Position numbers and translations under genes: made by a program
The notes under the pieces: model-generated
Databases searched by the model: none
What the model was told of the DNA's origin: nothing
The model's input: the letters and a program-made list of their open reading frames with translations, nothing else
Shown here: positions 51,756-63,200 of the stretch, piece after piece
Numbering within the stretch: the first letter of the stretch is position 1
Layout: each line of letters starts with the position of its first letter
DNA from: Cladorrhinum sp. PSN259
Taxonomy: Eukaryota; Ascomycota; Sordariomycetes; Sordariales; Podosporaceae
Length of the DNA stretch: 64,000 bases
NCBI GenBank assembly: GCA_033725935.1
Contig: MU867068.1
Coordinates: forward strand, 62,001 to 126,000
Direction of reading: 5' to 3'

Positions 51756-52623
51756 GAAAATTCACTTGGACTCTGTCTACAAATGAAGTCTTAGGGGGGG
51801 CGGGAGATGTGGAATGGAGGGGTTGAGGGGCCCCAAGAAAGTGAAAGCTGTCTGTGTGCTTGGTGTGCCTGGCTGTCACAGATTGATAGATAGAGACTGT
51901 TGACTATCTATGCAAGGCTACGGGACCTCTACAAAAGATAATCGCAGAGAGAAAGGCACCTTGAAGTTTGCCCAATTGAACCGTTTGGTATTCTGGAAGG
52001 CCGCGTGTTGCGTAGGAAAGAATATGGATTTTGGTCTTGCTTGAAAGTGGTGAGTTGCACTGAGTGGATATGGCCTTTCTTGGTCGCTTGCAGCTGTTAT
52101 ACAGCAAGAAGGCAAGCCAAGCTGCCGGACTAAAATCGGTTACGGACCACGCAACAAAAGCGATATAATATCGGAATATGCAATTCTAGATTATATGTTT
52201 TTACTGTAGAAAAAGAAGAGAATGTCCGTTATGGGACCATCGCTGTGGAAAAAGTTTGCTGAATGGAGGGGCCAGCGATAAGGCACCTAGGCGAGCACAA
52301 CATCCAAGGCAGCTGCTACAATACAAAAGAACCCCTCATGCAAAACATGATGGTTGAACAACCACCACCAACTAAACTTGATCAATATCCTCTATTGAGC
52401 CATCTCCCAGTTATGATACATTTCCGAGCGTCTTTATTTCTATTCCGTAGTGACAGCACTTCCACAGCAATTCCACCGGTTCCTCCAGTTTCCTGAACGT
52501 GTCTTGTCTTGTCGTATGGGTATTGCTCGAAGTTGTTTGCGCCCGCTCGCCCAGAGTCCCTCCAAAGGTTTTTAAACACTCCAATCCTTAGGATATCGTC
52601 ATATTCCCCTTCGAACCTTCAGT
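51756..52623. other. Spacer: NAA35 promoter and ATP15 3' flank
   Basis: Both neighbours are on the minus strand. The region contains no credible ORF or repeat. Confidence 0.5.
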
Positions 52624-53119
52624 TTACTGTCCACCGGCAGCGGCGCTCTCAACAGCAGCGGCCTGGTTGGCCTGGGCCAAGTTCTTGAGATCGCCCTGCT
52701 TGCCGTTCTGTGCAAAGCTACAAGTCAGCATTTCCTGTCCTCCTTTTCGCTGCATGTCCAGATCCCTAAACTTACAGTCCACTTGGCGAATCTGAGCTCC
52801 TGGTTTCCTCTGCGCTCGGCAATGAGTCTCTTCTCCTCCTTCAAGCTGCGGCGGACGACGCGGGCGGCGACGGCCAGGTAGCGGTTGTAGCTGTATTTTC
52901 GGGAAAGAAAAAAAGCAATTAGCTTCTGTTTTTCCAAAATTCCAGTTTATTTCCCCCTTTTGCACGGCAATTCCCCTCTATTCCTCCGTTCAACCGCCAT
53001 GAACCCTCGCTTCCTTGTTGCTGCTGCTGCTGTTCCACTTGGATGCTGGCCTCGGACTGAAAATGAGGTAAAGTAGAAAATACTCACGTAATGCCAGCGG
53101 CTTTCCACGCGAACGTCAT
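52624..53119 (-). CDS. ATP15: ATP synthase F1 epsilon subunit, mitochondrial
   Basis: Three exons: 53119-53088 (32 nt), 52890-52776, 52707-52624, giving 76 residues. Introns are 197 and 68 nt (GTGAGT...ACAG, GTAAGT...ACAG). The protein reads MTFAWKAAGITYNRYLAVAA, RVVRRSLKEEKRLIAERRGN, QELRFAKWTNGKQGDLKNLA and an Ala-rich tail, matching the family in length and in the N-terminal W-K-A-A-G-x-x-Y-N pattern. Epsilon is a small stalk-foot subunit of mitochondrial F1-ATPase, imported without a cleaved presequence in yeast. It is the first of three neighbouring genes for mitochondrial proteins (QCR2 and GGC1 follow). Confidence 0.93.
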
Positions 53120-53703
53120 TTTGGCGGTTTGGGAGGGAGGTGACTGATGCTTGTCGGGGTGTGGGTGTCGGGACAAGGGAAGGCCAATTGCTGCGCAAGA
53201 AAAGGTCTCGTTCAACCTCCACCACCAGCCGGGAAGCTCCGACCCACCGAGCTCCGCGTCACGTGACACATACATTTAACTTCCGTCTCTCATCTTTCCG
53301 TCCGTCGTCAACAAAGGAAAAGGGGGCACAATTGGGTAGCAGATATATAGATTTGAGCATTTTCACAAAGCCTCAAAAAGGTTTATACAAAAGAAACATC
53401 TCGTAGCTTCAGTAAAAGCCACCTGAAACAAAGGGTAACAGTAGTACAAGTTCTCCAACTAACAATAACCACGCCCGTCCTCACCATCTCTTGCTCTTTA
53501 TGTCATACCCAATTCTTTCTAATCATCTTCCCATCAATGCCCCCGCACCACCCTGGATAGGAAAAGTCGGGTTAAAAAAGTCTAGAGTCACTTATATGCA
53601 CAAGGACGAGCCGCGAGTCTACTAACGGTCGAGGGGCGCTGTTGATACATTTTCCAGTTTTCCTTTTTTATTCCCGGATTTTTGATTACAGCCAACAACG
53701 TTT
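53120..53703. other. Spacer: ATP15 promoter and QCR2 3' flank
   Basis: 584 bp between two minus-strand genes, without recognisable coding content. Confidence 0.5.
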
Positions 53704-55279
53704 CTATACCTGGAGACCAAGATCCTCAGCGAACGGAAGGACGTGAAGATCGCCAACCGACGCTACCGAGGCCTTGCCCTCAAGAAGAGTCTTGGCGGCC
53801 TGTTGAAATAACTTGTCAGTACTCTCTTGAGATTATCACGAGATAGAAACAGAAACTTACAGCCTTGAGCTTGTCACCAGTAACGGACTCGAAAGCCTTC
53901 AGAGTCTCGGTGACCTGGAGAGGAGAGCCACCACGGATCAGGTTCGCACCGGCGTGGACGAGGCCGACACCGCTGACCTCGCTGCCGGAGAGGAGAGTGA
54001 ACTTGGCCTTGGCAATAGCCTTGACCAGCTGCTCCTGAGAGACACCGCCTTCGGCAACGGCCTTGAGAGCCTTGACAGACTCCTCAGCGACCTTCTTGAC
54101 GGCAGAGGCCTGGCCAGAGATCTCGATGGCGAGGAGACCAGCATCGGAGTAAGCGTAGTTGGAAGCCTTGGCGGATGCGCCGGGGTTGGCGGCGATAGCC
54201 TGGGAAAGGAGAGAGAAACCGGGAGACCACTTGATGTTGGACTCGCCGCCGAGGAGGCCAGTAAGGACCGCGACCTCGGGCTGGTTGGCGCCGAGGGAAG
54301 CACCGGGGAAGGCGATAACAACCGAGTTGCCAGCAACGCTGGAAATGCGAGTCTCACCACCGTGGTACTTGGCGGCGGAGGTGGTAACGGCGGGGCCCTG
54401 GGCAGGGACGCTCTTGAAGAAGGGCTCAACCCACTTCTGGAGGCCTGCCTCACTGGCACCGTCGGCGACAATGGCGATGTTGGCCTTGGTGTAGGCAGCT
54501 TCGGCGAAAGCGGCAACGGCGTGCTCGTTCAGGTAGGAGTCGACAGGGACGCTGGGGGTCGGGTAGAGAGGGGCACCGAGGCCAGAGTGGAAAGCGACAG
54601 AGTGCGCGGCATCAAGGGCAACAGCCGGGGGCGTGATCTTGGTCTGCTTGAGGTGGATGAGGTCCTTGACCTCCTCGTGGAACTCGTGGGCTATAACAAG
54701 CGGTAAGCGAAGCTGTCCTGCAAGCTGTTCGGGAGCTCTGGTATATATCACGCACTGGTGTAGCGCGTCTGAGAGACGACCTCGGCAAGGAGCTCGGTGA
54801 AGTAGGGGAGATCCTCGCGGAGGAAGTTGGCCTGCAGGACAAGGGCTTCCCGGGTGTGGTAGGCTGTCAATTGGCCGCCGAGGAGCTCGGCCTCACGGTT
54901 TATGCGGAGGGCGGAGCGTTTTTGGGTGTTCTGAAGACGAGATTCAAATTAGCTCATGGGGGCTTCGAAGACGAGCACTGAGTCGCGGACGTGGCCACTC
55001 TGGGGAGACAGATGGCGCAGCTGGGGGGAAACGTGCCTTGAAGGCAAACTCCTCGAGGCCGACGGTGAGGCCGGGGAGAGGCTCGTATCTGGTGCCGGCT
55101 TTCGCGACGATGGCGAGACGGGTGGTCGGCCCATTGTCGTCCCGGGCAGCAACCTTGACGCCGGCGATGGTGGTGGGCTCGTATGATGCCTTGGGCGAGG
55201 CAGCAGCAGCAAAGCCGCGCGCTCCCTGGCGGCGGACAGCCAGCTGACTGCCTCTCGAGAGGGCCGCTCTGCAGATCAT
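53704..55279 (-). CDS. QCR2: Ubiquinol-cytochrome c reductase core protein 2 (complex III)
   Basis: Four exons: 55279-55037, 54930-54756, 54690-53861, 53799-53704, giving 447 residues. Core 2 belongs to the M16 peptidase family and is a matrix-side structural subunit of the bc1 complex. The N-terminus (ICRAALSRGSQLAVRRQGAR, GFAAAAS) is a typical matrix presequence. Family blocks: TRLAIVAKAGTRYEPLPGLT, GLEEFAFKNTQKRSALRINR, ELLGGQLTAYHTREALVLQA and YFTELLAEVVSQTRYTTHEF; the last exon ends ASVGDLHVLPFAEDLGLQV. The zinc-binding HxxEH is absent, as in other core 2 proteins. The first intron (106 nt) starts with GC (AAG|GCACGT) rather than GT; using the only nearby GT would shift the junction away from the conserved FAFKN. 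Confidence 0.94.
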
Positions 55280-56700
55280 GGTTGGGGGGTTGGCCGTTTG
55301 TCGTCAATTGACAATTTGGAGGTTGAGCCGCAGCAGTGGCACTTTGTGAGAGAGCTCTGCTATCAATATTCGACAGGCTCCTAGGTAGGTTGGTTCCGAA
55401 AATTCCCTGGCGCTCCCGGTACGATGACGGAAAAATTGACACTGCCGAGACCGTCTTGACGGGCCGATACAGACGACCACTATAATAACAGTGCTCTCGC
55501 CTTGAATTGGTGGCATTCAACCTTTTCAATCTTGGCCAAAATCCAACAATCTATGCCCTCAATTGCCCGTAAAAAGATTGTGGATGTATTTAGAGACAAG
55601 ATGAACATCATAGGGCATTAGAATCCAAATGATCAAACACCTTTATCAAGATACTCGCGACTGACAGAATACCATGCACTGTCTCTTTACCACCCAAGCT
55701 TCAAGTGTCAGCAGGGAAGCGCAAGCAGCCATTGGCCAGTTTCGGTTTTGGAGCTTCCGTCCGGGCCAGGGTGAGTGCCCCGCCGACTTCAGTTGAAAAA
55801 GTTGAAACTGCGTACACTGTGATACGCCTTGTGTATCTACTTGCAGCTCTGTTTCCTACATATATGTCACAGTCAATATCTGCACTATTGATAATTGCGT
55901 TGTGCTATTTCAATGGCCTGTTCCAGCATGTGAATCCATATGTAGACCCAGTGTCTACAGTTGGCCTGAAATGGACTGTCCAAATATCAACCTCGGCCTT
56001 AACTCTCTTCTCGTTCTGAACTAGGAGCTACAAGTCAAATTATCAAATCTATCTTCCATGTTAGTCCCCTATAAGCTGTAACAATAACATTTTGCGTGTT
56101 TAGAGGCTTTCAACGATCGTATGCTTTTATGTTGGTAATAATCCACGCATTTCCTTTTGTCATCTTTGTGGTAGTTTGCAGAGGTTAAGAACTCGGATAA
56201 CTGGTCTTTGGCCTTGATATTCAGTTTAGTGTTCCCTGCATGGATCGATGAAAATACAGAGGTCACATGGTTGAGAAGCTGTCCCCCTTTTTTATGTCAA
56301 CAAACCACCCCCCCCCCCCCCCTTCCCTGTGCGCCAGTCTGGGTTAGGGTTGTTGCATCATTCCGCCAAGACCTGCTAGGATCATACCCCGAAATCGCAG
56401 TCCGAGTTTCTTAGCGTGCAGGCATGGAAATTCTTCTGATGGAACCCCGCGACCCGCCCAAAATTTTTATCAACGAAAATCGGCCGGTCAGGCCTTTGCG
56501 ATAGCGCAGAGGATAGCTCTATTCTTGGCGGCGGGCACTTGAGCAACAACTTAAAAAAAAAAAATGTTGCTGCAGCACCGTTGCGATTCCCCTCAATCCC
56601 AATTGATTTTCCTCATTTCTGCTGGCTCGTTCCTTCTTTTTCTTCTCCCAGGTTACCCGTTGTTTCTAATTCTTATTAACTAGAATAAATTATTTTCAAA
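55280..56700. other. Divergent spacer between QCR2 and GGC1
   Basis: 1.4 kb. It holds one doubtful small gene (55674-56019, separate entry), a C-run at about 56307-56322, and a T/C-rich leader in front of the GGC1 ATG. Confidence 0.5.
55674..56019 (+). CDS. Candidate small two-exon gene with one hydrophobic segment (doubtful)
   Basis: An ATG at 55674 followed by a possible intron 55771-55846 (GTGAGT...TTGCAG, 76 nt, phase 1) gives an 89-residue frame. Exon 2 encodes ALFPTYMSQSISALLIIALC, a plausible membrane segment, and ends at a TGA at 56019. There is no good branch-site consensus and I recognise no family. Unspliced, the frame of exon 1 meets a stop within 39 bases of the donor. It could be chance. 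Confidence 0.25.
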
Positions 56701-57840
56701 ATGTCTCCCCCAGCTAGCGGTAACCACAAGGAGTCCAACTTGGCTAGACTGTTGGGATCCGGTACGTACACAAAGCTGAGGAACAATGGTCAAAGTAAAT
56801 GCGCAAACACTAATGAATGTTCTTCAATATGAATAGGCTCCGCTGGTATTGCCGAGTTGGCCATCTTCCACCCTGTTGGTTATCCTGAAGCTATCTCTCA
56901 CTGCGAATCCCCGATCGGCGACTGACCGTGCCCCTCTTCGAACAGGTTGACACCATTGCCAAGCGCTTGATGAGCAATGAGGGCAAGGTCGGCAACCTTA
57001 GCACTCTTAACACTGTCATCTTTAAGGACAAGGCCTCCGCGCCCGTCGCCAGAAAGTTCTTCTCCCTCTTCCCCGGTCTCGGATACGCCGCCGGCTACAA
57101 GATCCTCCAGAGAGTATATAAGTACGGTGGCCAACCCGTTGCCCGCGACTACCTTACCACCCACTATGGCAAGGACTTCGAGAGTGCTTTCGGAAAGAAG
57201 ACCGGCAAGGCCGTCCTCCACTCCACCGCCGGCTCGCTGATCGGTATCGGCGAGATCGTCCTCCTTCCCCTCGATGTTCTCAAGATCAAGCGCCAAACAA
57301 ACCCCGAGGCTTTCCGTGGCCGTGGTGTACTTGCCATTGTCAAGGATGAGGGTTTCGGTCTCTACAGAGGATGGGGCTGGACTGCTGCTCGCAACGCCCC
57401 CGGCTCTTTCGCTGTATGTTTCCCCTCTGACCGGCTCCAGGTCCTTTTGTAGAGCTTTCTTACTGACCACTCTCCAGCTCTTTGGTGGTTCCGCTTTCGC
57501 CAAGGAGTTCCTCTTCGGCCTCCAGGACTACAACAAAGCTACTTGGTTCCAGAACTTCATCGCCTCCATCGCCGGTGCTTCCGCCTCGCTCGTCGTGTCG
57601 GCTCCCCTTGACGTCATCAAGACCCGTATTCAAAACCGCAACTTCGACAACCCCGAGAGCGGTTTCCGCATCCTGACCAACATGGCCAAGAACGAGGGTG
57701 CTGGCGCTTTCTTCAAGGGTCTCGTGCCCAAGCTCCTCATGACCGGTCCCAAGCTCGTCTTCTCCTTCTGGCTCGCTCAGACCTTGATTCCCGCTTTCGA
57801 CATTGCCTTTTCCGGCCGCAAGGCTGAAGAGTCTAAATAA
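56701..57840 (+). CDS. GGC1: Mitochondrial GTP/GDP carrier (Ggc1/Yhm1)
   Basis: Four exons: 56701-56761, 56838-56875, 56946-57413, 57478-57840, giving 309 residues. This inner-membrane carrier exchanges matrix GDP for GTP and affects iron homeostasis in yeast. Three carrier-family signatures are present: HPVDTIAKR, LPLDVLKIKR and APLDVIKTR. Ggc1-specific stretches are very well conserved from memory: FPGLGYAAGYKILQRVYKYG, GSLIGIGEIVLLPLDVLKIK, RGWGWTAARNAPGSFALFGG and TRIQNRNFDNPESG. Intron 2 uses a GTTGGT donor at 56876; shifting to the GTTATC four bases on would create a frame with an immediate stop. Homologues are of similar length (about 300). Confidence 0.96.
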
Positions 57841-60773
57841 ATGATCTTGGACAGGAGGTGAAGCGCATATATCAGGTGTGAATATAAACCGGGATAAGAT
57901 GAAAATCGATCTTACCCCTATGTGTACAAATATTTTGATGGTCGGAAAATCTCTCTATTCCTTTTTTTTTAGGCGTTTTGTGTATAAGGGAAAAGAGGAT
58001 GGGTTACGCGGCGCCGGTGGGGGAAAGTTGAAACGACTTAGAATAGGCAGGGATGGAATTGGGATGGATCCGTGAAAAGGATATGGCCTTTTCTGAGAGG
58101 GGAAATTTTCATCATCACAACAAAGAGCCAGCGAGGGAACTCTAAAATCATTGATTTTGGTCGCTTTATTTAGCCATATATTAATTCGACTAAATTAGAG
58201 CAAGATCTCTTCTTTCTCCTCGTGTATCCAGGGACGAGTGACGTCGACCAACTTGCGCTTTGAACTTGGAGGTATAAGCATCTCGATCTGTTGATGATCA
58301 TATCACTTCGAGTGTCTTCCAAGGCAGCCAATAACTTCAAGATATCATCCGTCTTTCAGGGTTCTTGATCTCATGCATGCTTCTAGACGTAAGTTTGAGG
58401 CTGCGAGGTCTGTTCTTCTTGATGGCTCTCGTCTGAGATGAAGAACTAAGGCATGGTGTAGCACTTGGCATTTTTCCCCCCCTTTTTCCAGATCTCCACT
58501 TACTCTCAGGGGCAACTTGCCTCATGTAAACAGAGCTCCACAATACAAGCACTTCATACCTTATCGAGTACGAAGAAGCAACAACCACGGTCGGGAGGCG
58601 TCCGCCATCGACTGCCAAAGCTTCTCTGTAACGTTTCTTCTCTCTCTGACGACATCGGGATATTCCGTTGCCACACTACTTATCCGCACTGAAACAAGAT
58701 AATCCAGACATGCACATTTCCCACTGGAATGCAGTAAATCACTGACAGGTGTGAAAGAGAAAGCCGGCCGGCAAGACACACACAAAACCGTTGGACTGTA
58801 GTTGAGAAAGAGGGGGGGCGGGGGGGGGGGGGGGGTTGATCAAACAGACAGTGTTAGACAGAAAATTTTTTTACCGGTTTTGTCTTTCAGTATGTATGCC
58901 TGGCATGTCTTGTGTGCCCACACCACTTAATCAATATTGACGCACTCACTCTTTGCCAGAAGAAGACCTGACGACAACTTTCCTTCGACCTCACTGCTGT
59001 ATCACATCATCAAGACATACAGAAAAGAGACAGCATCCAGCATCTAATTAGAGCAAGCAACAGAATCACACTTGCATTATTGCTCTTGGGTGTTTATTGC
59101 ATGTATGTATGGTGATGATATTTTATACTAATATCATATATAACATGACATGAAGAAGTACTAAAAATCCAAACTAATTAATCAAGGAATGAAAAAAAAG
59201 AGTAAAACTATATTGGATTCTCAACCTACCCGTACTTTCTTATCCAGGTTCACTTACGAGAGATGGACCTAATTATATAATCTGTTGCGTCCACTCAGTC
59301 CAAACAAAAATGCGGTTTCTTGTCCATTTTCCGGGTTGCGGTGTGTATCTGTGTATGCGTTGTGCGAGAAAATCTTGCTGTGATCTATCATATATATATA
59401 CATGCCTAAGTAGGTACCGCCCCCTTGCTCAACTAGTGTAAAAAAAAAACTAAAAAAAAACGTTCACGAAGCAAAGAAAGGTGAGTAAGTACGGTTTAAC
59501 GAAATGGAAATTGTGAACAGTGAAAGGTGGAATATAGATATGCATCGTGGGACATGCATATCTGACTATCATAACTCGTTGACGTAAGTGAGAATCTGTC
59601 AGATTCAGTCCAGAAATACAGCCAGCCAGCCACACGTTCTCCATTGGGAATTGGGGCGGCGGTGGTGGTGGTTAGGATTGTGGCCTGGGTTTTCATGATC
59701 GTACACGCGTCAGTAGGGTCGGTGATACATTCTTCTTTTTGTTTGTGAACCGTGTGAGTGCGGAGAAAATATCCCGGGCGATTCGGATACTTGTAACGGT
59801 TTTGACACATACATACTGTGGCGGTGAGACATATTAGGTATCTCTGCTTGAACATGGATAATTCCAAGGCAGGAAGGACATTGTTGGTTTGTTGTATGTA
59901 TGTATCAGAGGCGGAGTTGAATGGCCCTTTTTTTGTCTGATTGGCGTGGATCCAAATCTTGGCTTGCGGATATGACCTGAAAGTCATGGAGCACGGGCTG
60001 CGGGGACACAGAGGGGCTTGGGGTAGTAGATTATGGGCGGGAATGGGATTCTGAGAAACCGGAGATGGGATTTTGGATGACTCGAATGGGGGAATGGGAT
60101 GATTGCGATTGCTTTGTCCTAGGTCCGTGGTGATTGTGACATGGAGAGATCATCACAAAGTCATAAGGCCATGAAGTGTGATGTGATGATGGACAACACA
60201 GGCGGGCTGGTAAATTAGCATGGCATTTTTGGTCTTGTCTGATTTGATCGTTGGACCCCATGGAAGCCACGAAATTGTGTGTGATCATGGTCTGATGATG
60301 CGATGAGAGCGCTCAACGGTTTCTTGTCTTGTTGTTTTTGTTCTATCACACCTCACGGAATATAAATGGTTGGTTTACAGACACTAACATTGGCAGAGAC
60401 ATACAAGGTTGGTTTTGATGGCCAACAGAGACACGAGGCACAATATACAAATACACGAGAACGAGGGAAAAAAAAGAAGACGACGAGGAGACAAGACAGG
60501 AAACGCTGTCTTTTGTGTCGTGCATATATTTGTCTTTCTTCCATGTTTTAACCAGCAACGTAGCCACTGATAGCACACATATATGGGTCATGTCAGTGGC
60601 GTGCTGCATGTTTAAGAAAAAAGTCAAACACTCACACACACCAAATGCCAACACACACACGCCAACAAAACCACCTCCGCATTTTATTTCCGCCTCCACA
60701 CCGATCTGTCATTTGACAGCCCTGGCCGCTGGGTACCGTTCCCATTTCCCCTTTCCCCGTCCCCAGTTCTTTA
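57841..60773. other. 2.9-kb spacer, no gene recognised
   Basis: This is the longest gene-free stretch. It contains a G-run at 58811-58836, AT-rich parts near 59100-59470 and a (TA)n-like stretch at 59390-59402. ORFs of 60-160 codons lack protein-like composition or an ATG in the right place. A non-coding RNA gene cannot be excluded. Confidence 0.5.
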
Positions 60774-63183
60774 CTATGCCCTCACAACCTCCAACACACC
60801 ACCATAATGCACACCCAATCTCCCATCCCTCCTGGTCCCCATCCTAAATTCTTTAATGCCCTCAATAACATCCTTCATACCGTTTCTCAGCTCCTTCTTC
60901 GAAGGTTCTCTTATCTTGACATCCTTGGTAAGCATCGCCCTCCAAGCAGCCTCGTATATATAACATCCCTCCGGTACACCAGCTGCAACGTGACAAGGAG
61001 ATGCAACCTGCAAGTCCTCATGCAATTCAGGGTACTTGCATAAAATCCTCACGTACTCTTCGACAGCCGGTGTTGCTGCCATACCATCCTCAAACCCCGT
61101 AAAGACCTGCACCTTGAACTCGTTTCCGTTCCACTCTCCGCTAAAGTAAAGAGGAGAAGGAAAAGAAGAGGATTGTGCGCTGCCGTTCCTGCCGTTGCTG
61201 CAAAGTCGGACCGACTCATCGTCCTGACGATCCTGCCTGGCCTCGGACACTGAAGACGCCACGGCAGGTTGTCCAGCAGAATGTCTCACTTCAAGACCAG
61301 TAGCCTTCTTGTTGTTCTCAGACGAGAAGGAATCCCAGGACCCTTCGAAGAAGCTAAACTCCTTGATCCCAAGACGAATCATCTCCTCCGGGTCAAGGTC
61401 ACCGTCTTCTTCATCTGAATAGCCAGCAGCATCCTCAAGAGGATCAGGGTCAAACTCCAACTTCAAATGTCTCAAACCTTCCACCGTAGTCGGTCCCCTC
61501 CTTGTCCTACTCTTACTCTTCTGAATCTCATGCTCCTGCAACGCAGCATGCTTCAAAAAGGCAATCAGCTTGTCAATCACCGGTCCTGTAGACCATCTGG
61601 GCAGGTGCGTCAGCGTCAACGACCGTATCCGAGGGTTCATATCGGGCATAAACGCCTGCGGGTAGGCCAGCTCGGCCCGTGGGAGCAAACACGTCTCCGC
61701 AAGCCACATGCAACTCATTGTCGACACATCTGGCAGGTTGAGCGTGACGAGTTGCGTGACGAGCGAGTGGTGGATCCGTAACGTCTGAAGATTAGAAGAA
61801 AACACCGGGCGAAATATGTGCGCAGCGCCTAAAATGCCTGAGACAGTTTTGCTGGCGGGAGCAGAACTCAACCAAGCTGGCCGGGCGTTTTCATTGATGA
61901 AAAGTGACATGGTATCGCACTCGAGGTGCTGCAGTTGCCCGGGACTGCGCATGACCATATTGAAGAGACCTCTTGAGGAGATATTGTTATTGTTGAGATG
62001 TAGGTGAGTGATGCCGTAATGAGATTGGTAGATATCTAGCTCCTGGATATCCTCACGGGATGGTGGAAGATATCCAGGACCACCGGAGAACATAGATTTG
62101 ATCGCATCAGCTGAGTCCTTTGGTGCTCTTTTCCGGCCATCTAGACGCACATTGTTCCTGGATGTTTGTTGAGACGACTCCGGATTATCAAAAGTATATT
62201 CGGGGGTATCAACAAAGTACCTCTCGGGATGACTGAAAGTCCTGCTCCACTTGGACTCTTTGACGAACAAGAACGTGCCAAATGAGCGGGTTCCTTGGCT
62301 CCCAAGATGTTGAAGCTCACCTTCCACTTCCATGTGTCCACCTCGGAGACTGCCCCTAGGAAATGCGAACAGCAAGTCAAAAATCACCCTATCTGTCACC
62401 TTGTTCCGCGATAGGTCCAAGCTCCATGCCTGTTTCTTGAACTCCATGAGAAGCAGCGTTGCAGTCGAATCGTCCATCTCACGCCCTTGAGCTTTGAGAA
62501 TCCGAAGGTTAGGTAAGCTGAACGTGCTCAAGGCCCCTTTGAGAGAGCCCGGCATGTCAGACACATCGAGATAGACCAAGTTTCTCAGGAAGGGCGATTC
62601 AAAGAATGTTTTGGGCACTTGAACTTGACACTGTGCAATACTCAAGAGCATTGGCGGTGATTCAGGGGCGATGGCGCTTGCCAAGACGCCGATATCAAGG
62701 TCTGAATGCCCGTCAAGCAGTACACAGCGCAACTCTGGGAATGTTGCAGATAGGATCCGCAAGCTACCAGCAAGCGGTGAGCTAGTGCTGTGGGCAGCAT
62801 AGATGGAGAATTCCGAAGTGCCGGAATCAAAGCCACGCAGGTCAACCGAATGGACAAGGGCACGGGTAGTCTCCTTCAGACCCTTGATGTGCCTCATGAA
62901 ACGATAGAACCACTCAAGATCGAGATCTGTCTTGTAATGAATTAGCCCGTGCGCATTTTTAAGGGTGGTGTGGTGGTTGGTAATGGGGTGGCTTGCCAGT
63001 GTCTCGGTTGAGGAGGCGACCGGCTGTCAGAGGGTCATTCCAGAGACGCGCTGTGAACTGAGCGCGAAAGCGTCTCGAAACCTGGCAGAGATTCGCATAT
63101 TCTGAGATGGGAAAATACGGCGCGACAAGCTCGAGCCAGTCCTGTCGGCTGGTAGCATCCTGGTAGGAGGGTGGTTGTGCCAT
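60774..63183 (-). CDS. F-box/leucine-rich-repeat-like protein
   Basis: Two exons, 63183-62997 and 62926-60774, encode 779 residues. Residues 1-60 form a divergent F-box (DWLELVAPYFPISEYANLCQ, VSRRFRAQFTARLWNDPLTA). The intron is inferred because the first frame stops at 62962 while the next exon is open from about 62965 in another frame. The best solution is a 70-nt GC-AG intron (CTG|GCAAGC...GACAG, branch CTAATTC); an alternative with a GTCGCC donor at 63020 also keeps phase. Exon 2 shows irregular leucine-rich segments (LVYLDVSDMPGSLKGALSTF, AWSLDLSRNKVTDRVIFDLL, ITHLHLNNNNISSRGLFNMV, LRSLTLTHLPRW-like). The C-terminal third has acidic patches. It is a presumed SCF substrate adaptor; the substrate is unknown. 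A four-codon uORF sits two bases before the start. Confidence 0.78.
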
Positions 63184-63185
63184 TG

Positions 63186-63200
63186 CTAGCGTTGTGTCAT
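63186..63200 (-). promoter_or_regulatory. Minimal uORF (MTQR-stop) directly before the F-box/LRR start
   Basis: ATG at 63200-63198, stop TAG at 63188-63186, and the main ATG begins at 63183, two bases later. It is relevant only if the transcript starts upstream of 63200. Confidence 0.45.

Noticed and set aside
53954..54706. 250-codon plus-strand frame opposite QCR2
   Set aside because: It is complementary to a well-supported exon; Gly/Asp/Glu/Leu-rich antisense of codon-biased sequence.
57841..60773. Small genes in the 2.9-kb spacer
   Set aside because: Candidate frames lack ATG starts, codon bias and conserved motifs.
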